From NCBI GenBank assembly GCA_963693305.1, contig OY855911.1, positions 28,438,939-28,502,938 on the forward strand: a DNA stretch of 64,000 nt, given 5' to 3'. Of this stretch, positions 13,101 to 23,501 are shown in pieces. The stretch is from Meandrina meandrites. Its lineage: Eukaryota > Cnidaria > Anthozoa > Scleractinia > Meandrinidae. The notes beneath the pieces were generated by a model. That model was not told where the DNA came from, did not search any database, and was given only the letters and a program-made list of their open reading frames with translations. The stretch's first letter is position 1. Each line of letters begins with the position of its first letter. The position numbers and the translations under genes were made by a program.

Positions 13101-15843
13101 TGATTTAAATGTACCCGTCTCTTTGCGCGCCTATTTGTTTCGTTATGAACTGGAGTACAAACCCTTAACGCATCCATTCGTGCGTTAAGTTTCCCTGCTG
13201 CTTGTAAAGCTTTTTTTTTTGCAAAACATCTGCCACTGACAATTTCGTGCTACCTAACCTCGAATTTTGTCATTGATGCGATTAACACTCCACTCAGTCC
13301 GGTTACTGTAATTTATCTCCTTTGTTTAGTCGCTGACTACAGCAGATCTTGTTCATGTTGGTATTCAAATTGCCAAAGGACTCCAGTACTTAGCAAGGCG
13401 AAGAATAATACACAAAGATGTAGCTGCAAGGAATTGTGTGTGAGTAGAACCAGAGACAAGTTGTAGCTTTTGTTGCCTTACATGAGGGTCCCTTATACCC
13501 CTTTGCAAAACTGAATCACGTAAAAATATTTGGCCTTTTCACGCGTCACGAATAATTACCAAAATGTTTTCACGTTCACGCAAAAATCAAGGCGATCCCA
13601 GTTTAGACTTAAACGCTCGGAAGGCGTAAAACCGCAAAAATTTGATTTGAGTGTTGCATATCACGTCTCGATAACTTACAAAGTTTCATCTGTTCAAAAC
13701 CTAACCACAGAGCTGAAAACAAAGACGTACATTTACTAGAACACTGAAAGAATTGATAATTAAGCCACGAACAAGATATGATTCACCAATCACGTCTAAT
13801 TCAACTCTTCGTTCACGGGTCACGTTTAAGTTAAAAATTGCTTTCACGTGCACGTGAAAAGATCTTGAAATTGGCAATCACGAACCACGAAAAAATAAAA
13901 GCTTCAATCACGTTTCACGGAAAAATAAATTACTCCATTCACGTAAAAAGTATAGGGGACCCTCTTACATAATTGGTCCGCGTGAAGCACAAGTGCCAAT
14001 TTTATTCGCCTAACATGAGATTTAAGTAACGTGCCAGCGTTTAGCTAAGTAAGGTAAGAGTTTTAGGACTTTTGGGGGTCAAGCATATAAGTGATTGATT
14101 AGCCTAGCAAGGCAAAAAGATATCTTACAACCAACTATTTCAAGGAAAATTCAGAAGTAGCTAGAACTCATTACCAAATAATGTCTCCGGGAAGGTACCT
14201 TATTAGCTATGGTATAAATAGCAACATGTTTAAATCAAACGGTTTGTTGTAAGAAAAAAAGGTTGTGGTTTGTATGCGGATTGGTGGTTAAAATCTCGTA
14301 TGAAATGGATGTTTTTTCATCTTGTAGCGTTGATGACGACCTGAATGTGAAAGTGACTGACTGTGCGCTATCAAGAGATTTATTTCCGCAAGATTACTGT
14401 TGCCTTGGAGACAACGAAAACAGACCAGTCAAATGGATGGCGGTGGAAAGCTTAGAGCAAGGCAGATACACAGTGGCGAGTGACGTGGTGAGTGTATACC
14501 TGAAAACTGTATTTGCAAACCGTTCGCTCTTTAGTTTGACTGAAGTGTTGGTACTTCCTAAGTGATCACGTGACTCAGAGGAGCGGCAGGATGACGTCAC
14601 GCAATTAGCACAGATTTGTGCAAGATAGATGTGCGCCTTGCACAATTATGCCTATATTTTAAACAGGCAAAATTTTAAAGCATTTATTTTTATTTTTTCT
14701 AAAATAGCTATTCACCTCAGTGTCGGTGGCTAGTTAATAATTCACCGACACTGAGGTGAATAATTGTTTTAGTATATACCACATAAGTTGAATACCTAGC
14801 GGACCAAAACATTACTCTCAGTATCCAAAGCGACGCGCGAAGCCATTTTGTTTCTCTTCGGCTGCTCGGAGGTGAATAGTAGGGAGCTTAAGCAATGACG
14901 ACGGCGACGCCGAGGGCAACGCCTGGTGATAATTAAATTTATATTTTACTCGAGAATCTCGCGATTATCCAGATGTATTCAGTGTATCTATCGGTTTAAG
15001 AACTGGCTCAAGCTGAATATGTAAGAAGAGCATTGAACTCCAAATAGAAAAAACAAAAATTAGCCGTTGTGGTTCACGTTGTCCAGAATACGTAGAATTG
15101 GGCCATTTCACGTTGTTTTGCAGAGAACGGCTAGGAAATGTACCAAGACTTCAAACGCACGTGCAGAACTATTGTTCTGCTCATTAAGCTTTTTGTTTGG
15201 TGACGTTCTCGTTGCCGTTGCCGTCGTAGTTTGCTTAAGCTCCCTAGTACTTTGCTAATGGTGGATATTTACCGCGCCGCTTCGCTAGTCACCTCCACTT
15301 AGGTGAAAATTTGTTAAGTGTTACACTATAAGCGGCCCCTTTGTTCTTTTAGTGTCATAGTGTGGCGACGCGAAGAGTGAAATAATACGCGAGTGGAAAA
15401 ATAAAAATTGCCCGCGTATCGCCCCAGTTTTCGCGGGCTTTATTTTTCGCTTCTCACTCCATACTTGTCCCCATAGCCCTTTCGTATAAACCTTGTAGGT
15501 TTATACGAACTATCAGTATCTTTAAGACTAGTAATTAATATTTTCTTTTTTTTTTGTATCCTTTGCCCTGTCTGCTTGTTCTTCTCCATTGAAGTGGGCT
15601 TTTGGTGTCACTTTGTGGGAATTAATGACTCTGGGACAACAGCCTTACGGAAACATCGACGCCTTCGAGATGCTTAACTTCCTCAAACAAGGACATCGGA
15701 TTTCTCAGCCAGTGAACTGCCCTGACGAACTCTTCACAGTGATAGCGTGTTGCTGGGCTCTGTCGGAAGACGAGCGTCCAGGGTTTGGGCAAATGATCGT
15801 GTGTTTAACGGACTTCCTTAATGCTCTGAGCAATTTTATTTGA
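2128..15843 (+). CDS. RYK: Tyrosine-protein kinase RYK (Wnt co-receptor), 11 exons
   Basis: RYK binds Wnt at the cell surface through its WIF domain and signals with a kinase-like domain. CDS exons: 2128-2239, 2342-2478, 2898-3000, 5454-5582, 9114-9270, 10049-10140, 10936-11274, 12305-12588, 13330-13439, 14328-14487 and 15595-15843. All junctions are GT/AG with matching phase, giving 623 residues (human about 607). Seen in order: signal peptide (1-20), WIF domain (about 24-155), one membrane helix (about 177-199) followed by HVHSM, a variable linker, and a kinase-like domain (about 346-620). The invariant lysine is K381. The catalytic loop reads HKDVAARN (479-486), DFG is replaced by DCA (499-501), and the block LGDNENRPV is kept. 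The second glycine of the Gly loop is alanine (GTFAR, 357-361). The protein ends in a hydrophobic residue (SNFI), like the human PDZ-binding tail. The chosen ATG is followed directly by the signal peptide and has A at -3. The identity is very secure; exon ends are read by eye. Confidence 0.95.
3001..5453. other. RYK intron 3: mostly unique AT-rich DNA
   Basis: I see no coding homology here. Near the 3' end an imperfect inverted repeat (about 5058-5243) pairs GAGGCAGCGAGGC with GCCTCGCTGCCTC around a stretch rich in GCAAGGCA and GGCTAAC steps. It may be a small foldback element. Confidence 0.4.
5620..5935 (-). repeat. SINE-like dispersed repeat, copy 1
   Basis: Blocks here recur in opposite orientation at 22389-22600 and 55990-56115: the complements of GGATGGGATGCTAGTCCA, of a CTAGGAGTATTTCTAC block, and of the GGCCGGAGCTTATCCCGG block. 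It sits in RYK intron 4 just before a long C/A homopolymer. The family is assigned only from recurrence in this window. Confidence 0.6.
5955..5988. repeat. Poly-C tract followed by poly-A
   Basis: A run of 18 C is followed directly by about 16 A. It is one of ten C or G runs of 16 or more in the window. Confidence 0.95.
6674..6910. mobile_element. Foldback MITE with 8-bp target duplication (hAT-like)
   Basis: Inverted repeats of about 65 bases (starting CATTCTCGTCCC, ending GGGAACGAGAATG) flank about 100 bases of interior. Both sides carry ACTTTTAG (6666-6673 and 6911-6918). An 8-bp duplication suggests the hAT superfamily. It lies in RYK intron 4 and is non-autonomous. Confidence 0.75.
7100..7158. 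repeat. ATT trinucleotide microsatellite
   Basis: About 50 bases of almost pure TTA/ATT repeat in RYK intron 4, set in a wider AT-rich stretch. Confidence 0.95.
7685..7968. mobile_element. Probable MITE in RYK intron 4
   Basis: The ends form short inverted repeats (GAGATGCCAACC against GAGAGTTGGCAT) about 285 bases apart, with CCGGGAGA-like and CCCAGGAGA-like steps just inside. No transposase and no clear target duplication are seen. Confidence 0.45.
8796..8985. mobile_element. pogo/Tigger-like MITE
   Basis: The inverted ends CAGTCAACTCTCTCTAA and TTAAGAGAGAGCTGACTG are flanked by TA (8794-8795 and 8986-8987). The interior repeats the GGTGTCC/CTTAT theme typical of pogo-like MITEs. It is 190 bp and non-autonomous, in RYK intron 4, 128 bases before the transmembrane exon. 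Confidence 0.8.
12018..12205. mobile_element. Foldback MITE with 9-bp target duplication in RYK intron 7
   Basis: The arms (ATCCTTGGCGACCCAGGGGC and its near-complement) continue inward through TTCGCCCGTT-type sequence, so the element is almost wholly palindromic. Both sides carry TTACTTCAC (12009-12017 and 12206-12214). The 9-bp duplication fits a Mutator-like or hAT-like mover. It ends 99 bases before exon 8. Confidence 0.8.
12890..13060. repeat. Dispersed repeat shared with 28955-29150
   Basis: GGGATTTTTGAATTAATTCG followed by ATTGGCCGTTTGA and then a TAGCGGAGGTA-like step recurs near 29030-29110. It lies in RYK intron 8. It has no coding content I can recognise. Confidence 0.6.
13484..13964. 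mobile_element. TIR element packed with CACG motifs (RYK intron 9)
   Basis: Perfect ends GAGGGTCCC and GGGACCCTC are flanked by TTACAT (13478-13483 and 13965-13970), so the borders are well defined at 481 bp. I count 17 CACG motifs on the plus strand, several as pairs 2-3 bases apart (TCACGnnCACG). Such repeats often serve as transposase-binding sites, though the family is not clear. It begins 45 bases after the exon 9 donor. Confidence 0.75.
14709..14763. repeat. Hairpin in RYK intron 10
   Basis: The arms ATTCACCTCAGTGTCGGTG and their exact complement flank a 14-base loop. A related GGAGGTGAATAG occurs at about 14869, so this may be one end of a larger foldback element. Confidence 0.7.
14880..15245 (+). 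mobile_element. TIR element, copy 1, 3-bp target duplication
   Basis: The 366-bp element starts AGGGAGCTTAAGCA and ends TGCTTAAGCTCCCT, with GACGACGGCGACG-type sequence just inside. AGT flanks both ends. A second copy at 60627-60992 is the same length, inverted, and flanked by AAT on both sides. No transposase is present. A 3-bp duplication fits few superfamilies (Harbinger-like among them), so I leave the class open. Confidence 0.85.
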
Positions 15844-16757
15844 AAGAACAAGAGTGTGGGAAATCGTTTGGAAGGGAAAAAGACATCTTGCCAGGGAGTT
15901 TTGATGCTCTTGACTTCCAAAGACAAGCTACAGGCCGGGATCACGTTAATTTTACGCGTTCGCAGCGACAGGTCTGTGAAGGATTTCCTCCAAGAAAAAT
16001 CCTTACTCCATATTGGATGTTTGGTACTACAGTACTCGGCAAATAATGTGCTCGAAAATATGCGTGGGCCGTAAGGATAAACATGTAGAATTGTCGGAAA
16101 ACGTCTTGTTGTAATGTTACGATGCGCCCAAGACGCTAGTTGAAGAAATCCGAAATGTATTTCTTGGGTCTGACTGGCTGGAAGTGCATGATCACGTGAC
16201 TGGTAGTGTATGGAAGCGTCATTCCTTGTAGCTACTAGATACTAACATCGCGGGACCACGGACGAGCCAGACCGTAATAGAGAGAAAGTAAACTGAAACG
16301 TAGCCTTAAAGCAAAGAGCAGCTAATATATTGCGTAGGTATTCAACAAATCAGGATGAGATAATTGAATTAATAGGTAACGTAATAAGCTATTCTCGATG
16401 AGTTTTCTTGTAAAAATGTTGACGCTCTGTCGATTCAGAGCGTGCTCGGCGTGCTTTGGTGCGCGTTTGTCAGTTTCCGCACCGAATCATACATTCCAAA
16501 CTGGTGACGTCACTCCTTCCCTCGTAATGCTGTCTGTTTGATCGTGAAAATATTTTTGGCAAAATTGATTACGAACCCTCAAATGTGATCAACTAGACCG
16601 AGAGCGAGCACAAAAATTATTATTAAAGGAGTCCTTTGTCAAGTAAGTCCAGAGAATGGATTAAGTTCATTTCTCGAAGGTAATATATTTCACTTGTGTA
16701 CGATAGAGCTGGCCTTGTGGCAACTGAAATATTTGTTAAAATATTATTTTGAATAAA
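15844..16757 (+). terminator. RYK 3' untranslated region with candidate poly(A) signal
   Basis: The stretch after the RYK stop has no conserved coding potential; short open frames here have no recognisable homology. The first clear AATAAA on the plus strand is at 16752-16757. The true cleavage site cannot be fixed from sequence alone. Confidence 0.4.
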
Positions 16758-16808
16758 CGATTTTAAAGCGTACATTGGCCATGGTTGTCACAAAATAACT
16801 GTGAAATT

Positions 16809-16828
16809 CCCCCCCCCCCCCCCCCCCC
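16809..16828. repeat. Poly-C tract (20 C)
   Basis: Uninterrupted run of C just downstream of the candidate RYK poly(A) signal. Confidence 0.97.
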
Positions 16829-17525
16829 ACCTTACCTTACTCCTAATGGGTGAGTGTTTTGTGGGTTTCCAAATCTTTGTACAGATACCCGGGAAACTAT
16901 GCAAACTCGATTTGCATTGGTAATTAATACCCTGGGGATTATGCAAATGACACTATAAAAGAGGTTACATGTGCTTCACCCTATCACTCTACTTGAGGGC
17001 GCGAAAGTGGTGGGTTTGGTTACCCACCTTCCCCCCTAATTGAGTAAGTCGGGTTGACCCCTCGGCTCCTATCCTTGCCTGGTCTTGGGCTTGTCCCAGG
17101 CCAGAGCAATTTTCCATACCTTATAATTACCATGTCATTAATGACAATACTCAGGGAAGAATGTTACACTGTTTATCTTCGGTCTTGCCCATCGTTTTAA
17201 AATTTCCCACTCGTATAGTACTCCTATATTTCCCCTGGAGTATTTAGGAGCTGTTGCCGCCATTCTTTCAACATGGACATTTTGGGGTTAAATCAGTGGG
17301 GGAGAATTTCGAGATATTCTCGGATTCAAATTCACCGCAGCTTCGACAGCACAGAGTACAAATGCAATAATGTTTACTTCAGAATTGGGATTTCCCTTTG
17401 GAACAGTAAATATACTGGTTGTAGTACACTCAACAATTCGGATTGGACGAGAGCAATATAATATAATCCCAAATTAAACTCACCAGGAGAAGCTGTTACT
17501 CATCTTTCCAATCGTGCAAGTTGAC

Positions 17526-17705
17526 TGGAAGTCTTCCAAAGATTTTCGAAGCTGACCCAAACAAGTGTCCAAAGTCTACCGAAGACTTCCGAAGTTGACT
17601 CGAAGACTTCCAAAAATTCCAAAGTTGATCCGAAGACTCTCGAGGTCGAACCGAAGTCTTCCGAAAATTTTCGATGTTGTGAAGACTGACGAAGTTTACC
17701 GAGGA
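17526..17705. repeat. Degenerate CGAAGACTTCCGAA repeat
   Basis: Steps such as GAAGTCTTCC, CCGAAGACTTCC and CCGAAGTCTTCC recur on an irregular spacing with local palindromes. A related TTCGGAA-rich block lies at 34250-34400 inside another element. No protein is implied. Confidence 0.6.
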
Positions 17706-18043
17706 GCAGTAACCTTCCGAATGGTCATAATTCGTAATACGGAAGTTGTTATGAGTATACTATGAATAAAAAATAGCACGTCACTCAAACAATTGGTGAT
17801 TAATAGGTACTCGTGAGAAAAGTTCTCAGATTGAACTCGTCTTAAAGGCTCGTGCAATTTTGAGGACTTTCAAAACATCACTCGTACCAGAAGTACATGC
17901 ACTCCTGCTCATACTCATAAATCACGAATAGTGTTTATTCAATGTATGTGGTGCGATTTCCCACTTACTAATCGCCGCAGGTCGAGCCAGTGTCATCCAT
18001 AACAATATAGAGTCCCTCTACACCCCCCGTCCCCCCAGCCCAA

Positions 18044-18062
18044 CCCCCCCCCCCCCCCCCCC
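18044..18062. repeat. Poly-C tract (19 C)
   Basis: Uninterrupted run of C in intergenic DNA, about 130 bases before a TIR element. Confidence 0.97.
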
Positions 18063-18195
18063 TCCAAAAAAAAGACAGAATTTGGTCACTTTACGTTGTT
18101 GGTTTGCAAAAGACAGCTGGTGAATGTATCAAGTGACTATATCACGTGCAAATCTACAGAAGTAGTGCGATCCAGGCCTGAACAGTGACTAATAC

Positions 18196-19493
18196 CAGAA
18201 GTCCATAACTAGAAGTCTACATCTGGGGGAACATCTGGGGTTGGGGCGCGTGCTATGTCTTTCGCGTGTACCCTATTTTTAGAAACTGATGTCTCGCGAG
18301 AAAATGACGTAACCCACTATTTCGACACGATTGGAGTTCTAAGTTGCGGCCGAATATTTTGGAAAGTGGCAGGTGAAATAAATCAAATCACATCAAAACA
18401 CTTGACAGGCCATTCTCTTTAATTCTCACATTTCGACAGAAGTAGTATCGTAGATAGTGATTTCAAACGTCTGTTCAGTGGCATTTGAAGGCGAGTGAAA
18501 AAGCAACCCGTCGCCGGGTTTCCGTAGACAAACTCACAAAACAAACAGGTCGACTTTTTATAATTTACGAGAGAATTTATGAACAGAAGTTCCCCAAACT
18601 TTTAGTAGTTAAGTGTGTCTTTATTTTGTACAGCATATCCTCGTGTTAAAATACTGAACAACATACACAACACAATAGCTGCACACTGCGAAGTGCCCGA
18701 GAAGCACAACTTGAATTAAACTTTTGACGGATGTGAATGAAATCATCATTGTTCGATGAATTAAACTCGTATTTCTATTCATATTAAAACAAGTACATTA
18801 CCTTAGTCAGTCTTTTGTTTTCATGCCGTCCTTATAATTCCAAAAACATGCGAAACTCGCCAAACTTGTCGTTTTCTCTGAATGTTGTTCTCAAACGAAT
18901 CAAACTTCATTCTGTTCATTCCGCGCTCGATGTTGAGCGCTTCAGGGACCACGGTTTTGTTTTTCAAAATAGCAACGAACCTGTGCCAAAATGCACTTGC
19001 TATCTTAATGCCTGTCTTCATCTTGAGAGTACCATTAATCTTTAGTGTCTTCGCATTTTGAATTTGACTCGGAATTAGTCTATCTTGCCCGCTGCCATTT
19101 CGTATTCTGACTCCAAAACACTGAGGTCCTCTCGCTTATTTGGATGCTCCGAATTTTTACAACTTCGATGCTATCGTCATCGATGAAAGATGGCCTGATG
19201 ATTCTTGTCCAGACGATTTAATCCTCACAAAACGGAAATTACGATGACCAACAAACAGAAATTTCGTAATGCCGTTCGCTCGAGTTCACTCGTCCTCTGC
19301 AGTTCTGCTTTTCTTCAAAAATTTGTTCAACCAATCAAAGGCGCGAATTAAAAAATACTTCAATGTGATTGGCTACTTGTTCGCGGCAAAGCTGTTCTAA
19401 AAATAGCCTACACGCGAGGAGCGCGAGGTACACGCGAAAGACATATCTCAAAGCCTATTACCAGAGATGTAGACTTCTAGTTATGGACTTCTG
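18196..19493. mobile_element. 1.3-kb TIR element with 7-bp target duplication
   Basis: Perfect inverted ends starting CAGAAGTCCATAACTAGAAG extend about 28 bases. A second inverted block, ATGTCTTTCGCGTGTACC, lies inside each end. CTAATAC flanks both sides (18189-18195 and 19494-19500). The 6-7 bp duplication resembles Dada-type transposons, but this is only a suggestion. The interior holds two overlapping opposite-strand open frames of 66 and 76 codons (about 18815-19045) that I do not recognise. No transposase is evident, so the element is probably non-autonomous. Confidence 0.8.
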
Positions 19494-20460
19494 CTAATAC
19501 GCGATCCATGGTCGCGGCGTATCTTTATTGACTTTCCTTAATGAGATCCACAGAATAATATAGAGGAGTTGAAGCTGATTTTTAAAAATGAAATACATAC
19601 CGTACTTCCTCGAATTATCGACTGTTTGCTTATTTGAACAATAGATCAACAATTCTGGGAAGGTTTTTTAATATAATGAATAAACCAAGACATATAATCG
19701 TATAAAGAGAAACAGAGTTGAAAACAAGTTCATTTTAAAACGTTATAACTCAGGACAGAATTATTGAAAGCGACAACGAAAGGGAAGTTACCAACATTTT
19801 TGGTAACAAAAAAATATTACTTCTTGTGTATACAATGCCGCTTGCGAAAAAGTCCTCAAATCCGGACTACTACACTGTATTAAAAAAAACCCAGTAGATT
19901 CTGCTAATTGAAGATGAGGAACGTTTTTTTTCACAGAAGGGAAAACCCCGGACGAACTGATTGGTTTTCATTGACCGATTTGATTCGGAAAAATTTTAAT
20001 TTTCTATATATTACACTGTAATACAGTGTGTTTGAACAGCTAGCGAGCTATTTCTTTGGACTTGTAAATTAATTTTGAGCGTGCAAACTTGAAAAACTGG
20101 TGTATTTAAACAAGTGTTTCTTAATGCAGTTTATAATTACTTTTTTCTTTGAAAAGAGCAGACAGTCGCAACGAATCGAGAGAGCACAGTGAATTTATTG
20201 AACCGATTCATCTAAGTCCAGCTTTAGCGTTTCAAGGGTATTCGGTCAAGCAAAGAAAGTTGGCTTTGCGAGCATTAAATCACACAGGTTGACATTTCAA
20301 CGCCTTTAACACAACAAACAGCCAAATAATCACTCTATTTCAACTTAGTATAAATCTACTAGCGTTCCATCACAAATGCCGCGCTCTGATTGGTTACTCT
20401 ACCCACTATATATTCTGTGATAGATAGTGAGTAGTGTAGCGGTGTGCCCTTGCTAACAAA

Positions 20461-20589
20461 ATGGCGGCCGCTTCTTCATGTTTTCTATATGTCCGTGAAG
20501 AAGATTTAGACAGTTTACTGGTAGAGGCTGTTCCAGAAAAGATTTATACTAAAACAATTAGATTATTCGCTCTCGATTTCTATGCGTGA
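20461..20589 (+). pseudogene. Short 42-residue ORF, possible transposon-gene remnant
   Basis: The frame opens MAAASSCFLYVREEDLDSLL and continues with a VPEKIYTKT-type segment. This loosely resembles the N-terminus of DUF3504/ZMYM or Crypton-type proteins, where an acidic EEDLDxLL stretch is followed by a basic segment. It stops inside the left arm of the palindrome at 20552-20660. I judge it a truncated element-borne start; the family link is from memory and weak. Confidence 0.3.
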
Positions 20590-20660
20590 TAGTTGACTCG
20601 GGCTGCGCCCTCGTCAACTATCACGCGATAGAAATCTCGAGCTCATAATCTAATTGTTTA
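20552..20660. repeat. Long palindrome abutting GPCR 1 start codon
   Basis: Two near-complementary arms of about 53 bases meet at GGGCTGCGCCC (20600-20610). The right arm ends on the base before the GPCR 1 ATG at 20661. The arms contain GTGATAGTTGAC and its complement, a foldback style seen in small DNA transposons. Confidence 0.85.
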
Positions 20661-21603
20661 ATGGAGAACGTTTCCTCATCGAAGGAAGACACTTTAGCCT
20701 CTTCGCAATCTGACCTTGATTTCAATTGTGCGTATAAATTAGTGCAATCGGAGATCTCATTTCTAGACGTTTGTACCGCGGTTATAAGCGTTTTATCTGC
20801 TATCCCTGCAGTTCTGGGGAACATTCTAATATTGCTTGCCATTTGCAAGACGTCTTCAATTGCACCGCCATCAAAAATACTTCTCGGAAGCCTTGCCATA
20901 ACAGACCTAGGAATTGGATTAATCGCGGAGCCATTGTACGTAGCAAAAACTTTGTCCACCGACAAGCGCATAAAATGTTTCGTTGGTTTGGTCTTCGATC
21001 TTCTGTCTGGACACTTCTCGATCACTTCCTTTTTCACCATGATGTTCATTCGCGTCGATAAGTTCCTGGCGCTTCATGTAAAGCTACGCTACCGAACTGT
21101 CGTTACACTCAAACGTTCGCTAATTCTCGTGTTGTTCATTCGGGGCATTGCTCTTCCATGGGCTCTCTCCTACGTTTGGTTTACTAAACTCTATTTCTTG
21201 CTTATCCTGTCGATTATGCCTTGTTGTTTGATCGTCTCATCTTTGGCGTTCATCAAAATTCACCTCGTCCTTCGTCGGCAGAGAAAAAACTTCCGGAACC
21301 AAACGCAGATCGAATCTTCACGCCGAGCCAACGCCCTGAAGATATCGAAGTTCAAAAAGTCAGTGAACAGTATGTTCTTTGTGTTCTATGCATTACTAAT
21401 CGCATATGCTTCGTGGGTGATTGTTCTAGTGCGTACAGTGCACGGAACTACAGAGATGCTAGAAAATGCAACTAAAATCACGATTGACTTTTGTCCTTGT
21501 CAATTCGACAGTAAATCCTATGCTGTATCTGTGGAGAATGGATGAGCTGCGAACCTCTGCCAAAGAGGTCCTGGCAGGCGTGATTCCGAAACCACTCAGG
21601 TAG
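20661..21603 (+). pseudogene. Class A GPCR 1, frameshifted in TM7
   Basis: This is an intronless rhodopsin-family receptor of about 314 residues. TM1 carries GN (53-54), TM2 LAITDLGIGL with D82, and TM3 starts after C106 and ends in RVDKF (131-135) in place of DRY. TM4 has PW (166-167), followed by TM5 and TM6. After ATKITI, near 21489-21492 (a run of four T), the frame is lost: the original frame ends at 21545, while the next frame continues with NSTVNPMLYLW and a basic tail to the stop at 21601. One extra base explains this. An N-glycosylation site (NVS) lies near the N-terminus. Similar cnidarian receptors are often labelled melanocortin-, adenosine- or trace-amine-receptor-like; the ligand is unknown. 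AATAAA lies at 21826-21831. A sequencing error in the T run is the main alternative to true decay. Confidence 0.85.
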
Positions 21604-22201
21604 AAAGCTTCGGGCAACGCCATCGAACACTTTGAACTGACTGTCAATTAGTTGACCGACAGTTCTTTCTGTTATTTTGGCAATGTTACATATAAAATAT
21701 TGTTATTAACTTGAATCATATTTTGAAAAGTTTTTAAAGATTGTTTTCGTTAAAGCGCGCAGTGGCTTGATATGAAACGGCGCGAACCGTGTAATATTCA
21801 TCCGCTGTTAATTGTTTGATGTTAAAATAAACTGTCTAATACAAAATCAATGTAGTTAGCAAAAATAACTAGCCGCCGCAAACCAGGATTGTTCTTTGTC
21901 CCGGGCAATGCTTCTAAATGGTAGCATGAATAAATATCACTTTTGTTAGTAAGTAATTAGCGGAAAAGATCTTTAAATAAGAGTGTTATCCAAAGTTAAG
22001 ATAAATAATAACAGTTGCATGCTCTTTTAGTCGAATGGTGTTTTCTCCGACTTTGTCAGTGTGACAAAAGTTAGGGGCTATTTTAAATCGAGAGAGATAT
22101 CAACAAATAAAACTGGAATTAAATTAGTCGTTATTAAATTCAAGTTATCTCTCTTTATTTGATCCTCTTTTCTGGGCTGATAAAATGGAAAAGATCAACG
22201 C

Positions 22202-22278
22202 TGTTCCCAGGGTCCTCCCCTTCCCGTCCCCTGGAGCGAGAGAGGAACGGGAAAGAGAGGACCCTGGGAACGAGATGG
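22202..22278. repeat. Hairpin with GTTCCCAGGGTCCTC arms
   Basis: GTTCCCAGGGTCCTCCC pairs with GAGGACCCTGGGAAC about 55 bases downstream, with partly paired sequence between. The GGGAACGAG end recurs at 6898, 28690 and 41588, so it may be a mobile-element end. Confidence 0.6.
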
Positions 22279-22388
22279 GAAAAGATCATAAGGGAACGGA
22301 TTTATTTTAGGTGCTATCCAAGACTAACACAAAGTTTTTACCAGTTGTTTGAATTCTTAGATTTCCATATCTCGAATTAAAAGGAATG

Positions 22389-22600
22389 GTAGGTAAGGTG
22401 AAGTCTGCATTCCCCCCTGGATGGGATGCTAGTCCATCGCAGGGTTATCTCCAGCATTAAATTCGCCGGTACCCATTTATACACTTAGGATTAGAGAGAC
22501 ACTATGAGGTCCTATGAGAGTAAAGTGTCTTGCCCAAGAACACAACGCACTGCCCCGACCAAGGTTCGAACCAGGACCGCCCATAGAACAGCTGTGTAAA
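22389..22600 (+). repeat. SINE-like dispersed repeat, copy 2
   Basis: It begins GGTAGGTAAGGTGAAGTCTG and includes GGATGGGATGCTAGTCCA, an ACCCATTTATACACTTAGG step and a GTCTTGCCCAAGAACACAAC step. Matching blocks occur at 5620-5935 (inverted) and 55990-56115. The rest of 21604-23501 shows no gene. Confidence 0.65.
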
Positions 22601-23501
22601 TTGACCGAGCGTAACATTCAGACGTTGAATTTGTTCAATAGTCCTATTCTGATCCGAGCTAGCTGCGGTCAATAAGAGCCTAACAAACAGAATGGCTATG
22701 AAAGGCGCATTGCTGCATTGGCCGTGCCCTGAACACTCTGGCTCGGGCGAACAGGGCTCGAAGTACTATGTAAGACTTGGATTGTGTTCTTGGGGAAAAT
22801 ACTTTGCTCTTTCTCAGTGCCTCTCTCACTGGCCAGGTTCCTGCACTGAAAAAAGGGTGCAAAGGACTAGCATCTCATCCAGCTAGAAAAGGGGAGAAGG
22901 AACACTCCTGGTCGCTTTATGCTACAGAAACCGGAGCTAAGCACAGGCCGTACGGGGCACTCGCGTGCTAAAATGGAAAGCTCGTGCGGGGCAGTTTGCA
23001 AACGTTGGACAGGTAAAAAAATTCTGGAGCGCGTTCACTTCATGATCTGGGCATGTCACCAACAAAGCAGAAAAACAATTATATAAAGTAAGATTAATAA
23101 CTGCCCTGTTCTATCCTAGGGTCGAAACTGGGCTTGTTCAGCAGATGTACCGGAAAGTATTGCAAAAGGCGTGAAATCCATTTATAAGCGCAACACCTTT
23201 ACGATAAAGAACAAAGACCGCTTTGTATATGTGCAAATTCTAATTAAAAATACCACTTCCTCGGACAAAGACCGTCTTTGCTTGTTTGCTCAAGAAATCT
23301 CCTCACTGATATAACTTCTTTTAAGGCCAACCGCTTTTAATACGGTGTTGTCGAAAGTCCGGCATTCATTTCATTTCCATTTTCTCAAGTCGTAAAGAGA
23401 CACGGCAAGCCAATACAAGGTAGTTTGTGGGAGAGAATCAAAACGAACGTTTCAGCTCTTTATATCTAGAAGAAGCGAAGATTGTTTAATTTGGGCTCGC
23501 T

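Noticed and set aside
15067..15258. Small coding gene shared with 60615-60803
   Set aside because: Both frames lie inside the two copies of one TIR element, so similarity reflects shared DNA, not a conserved protein.
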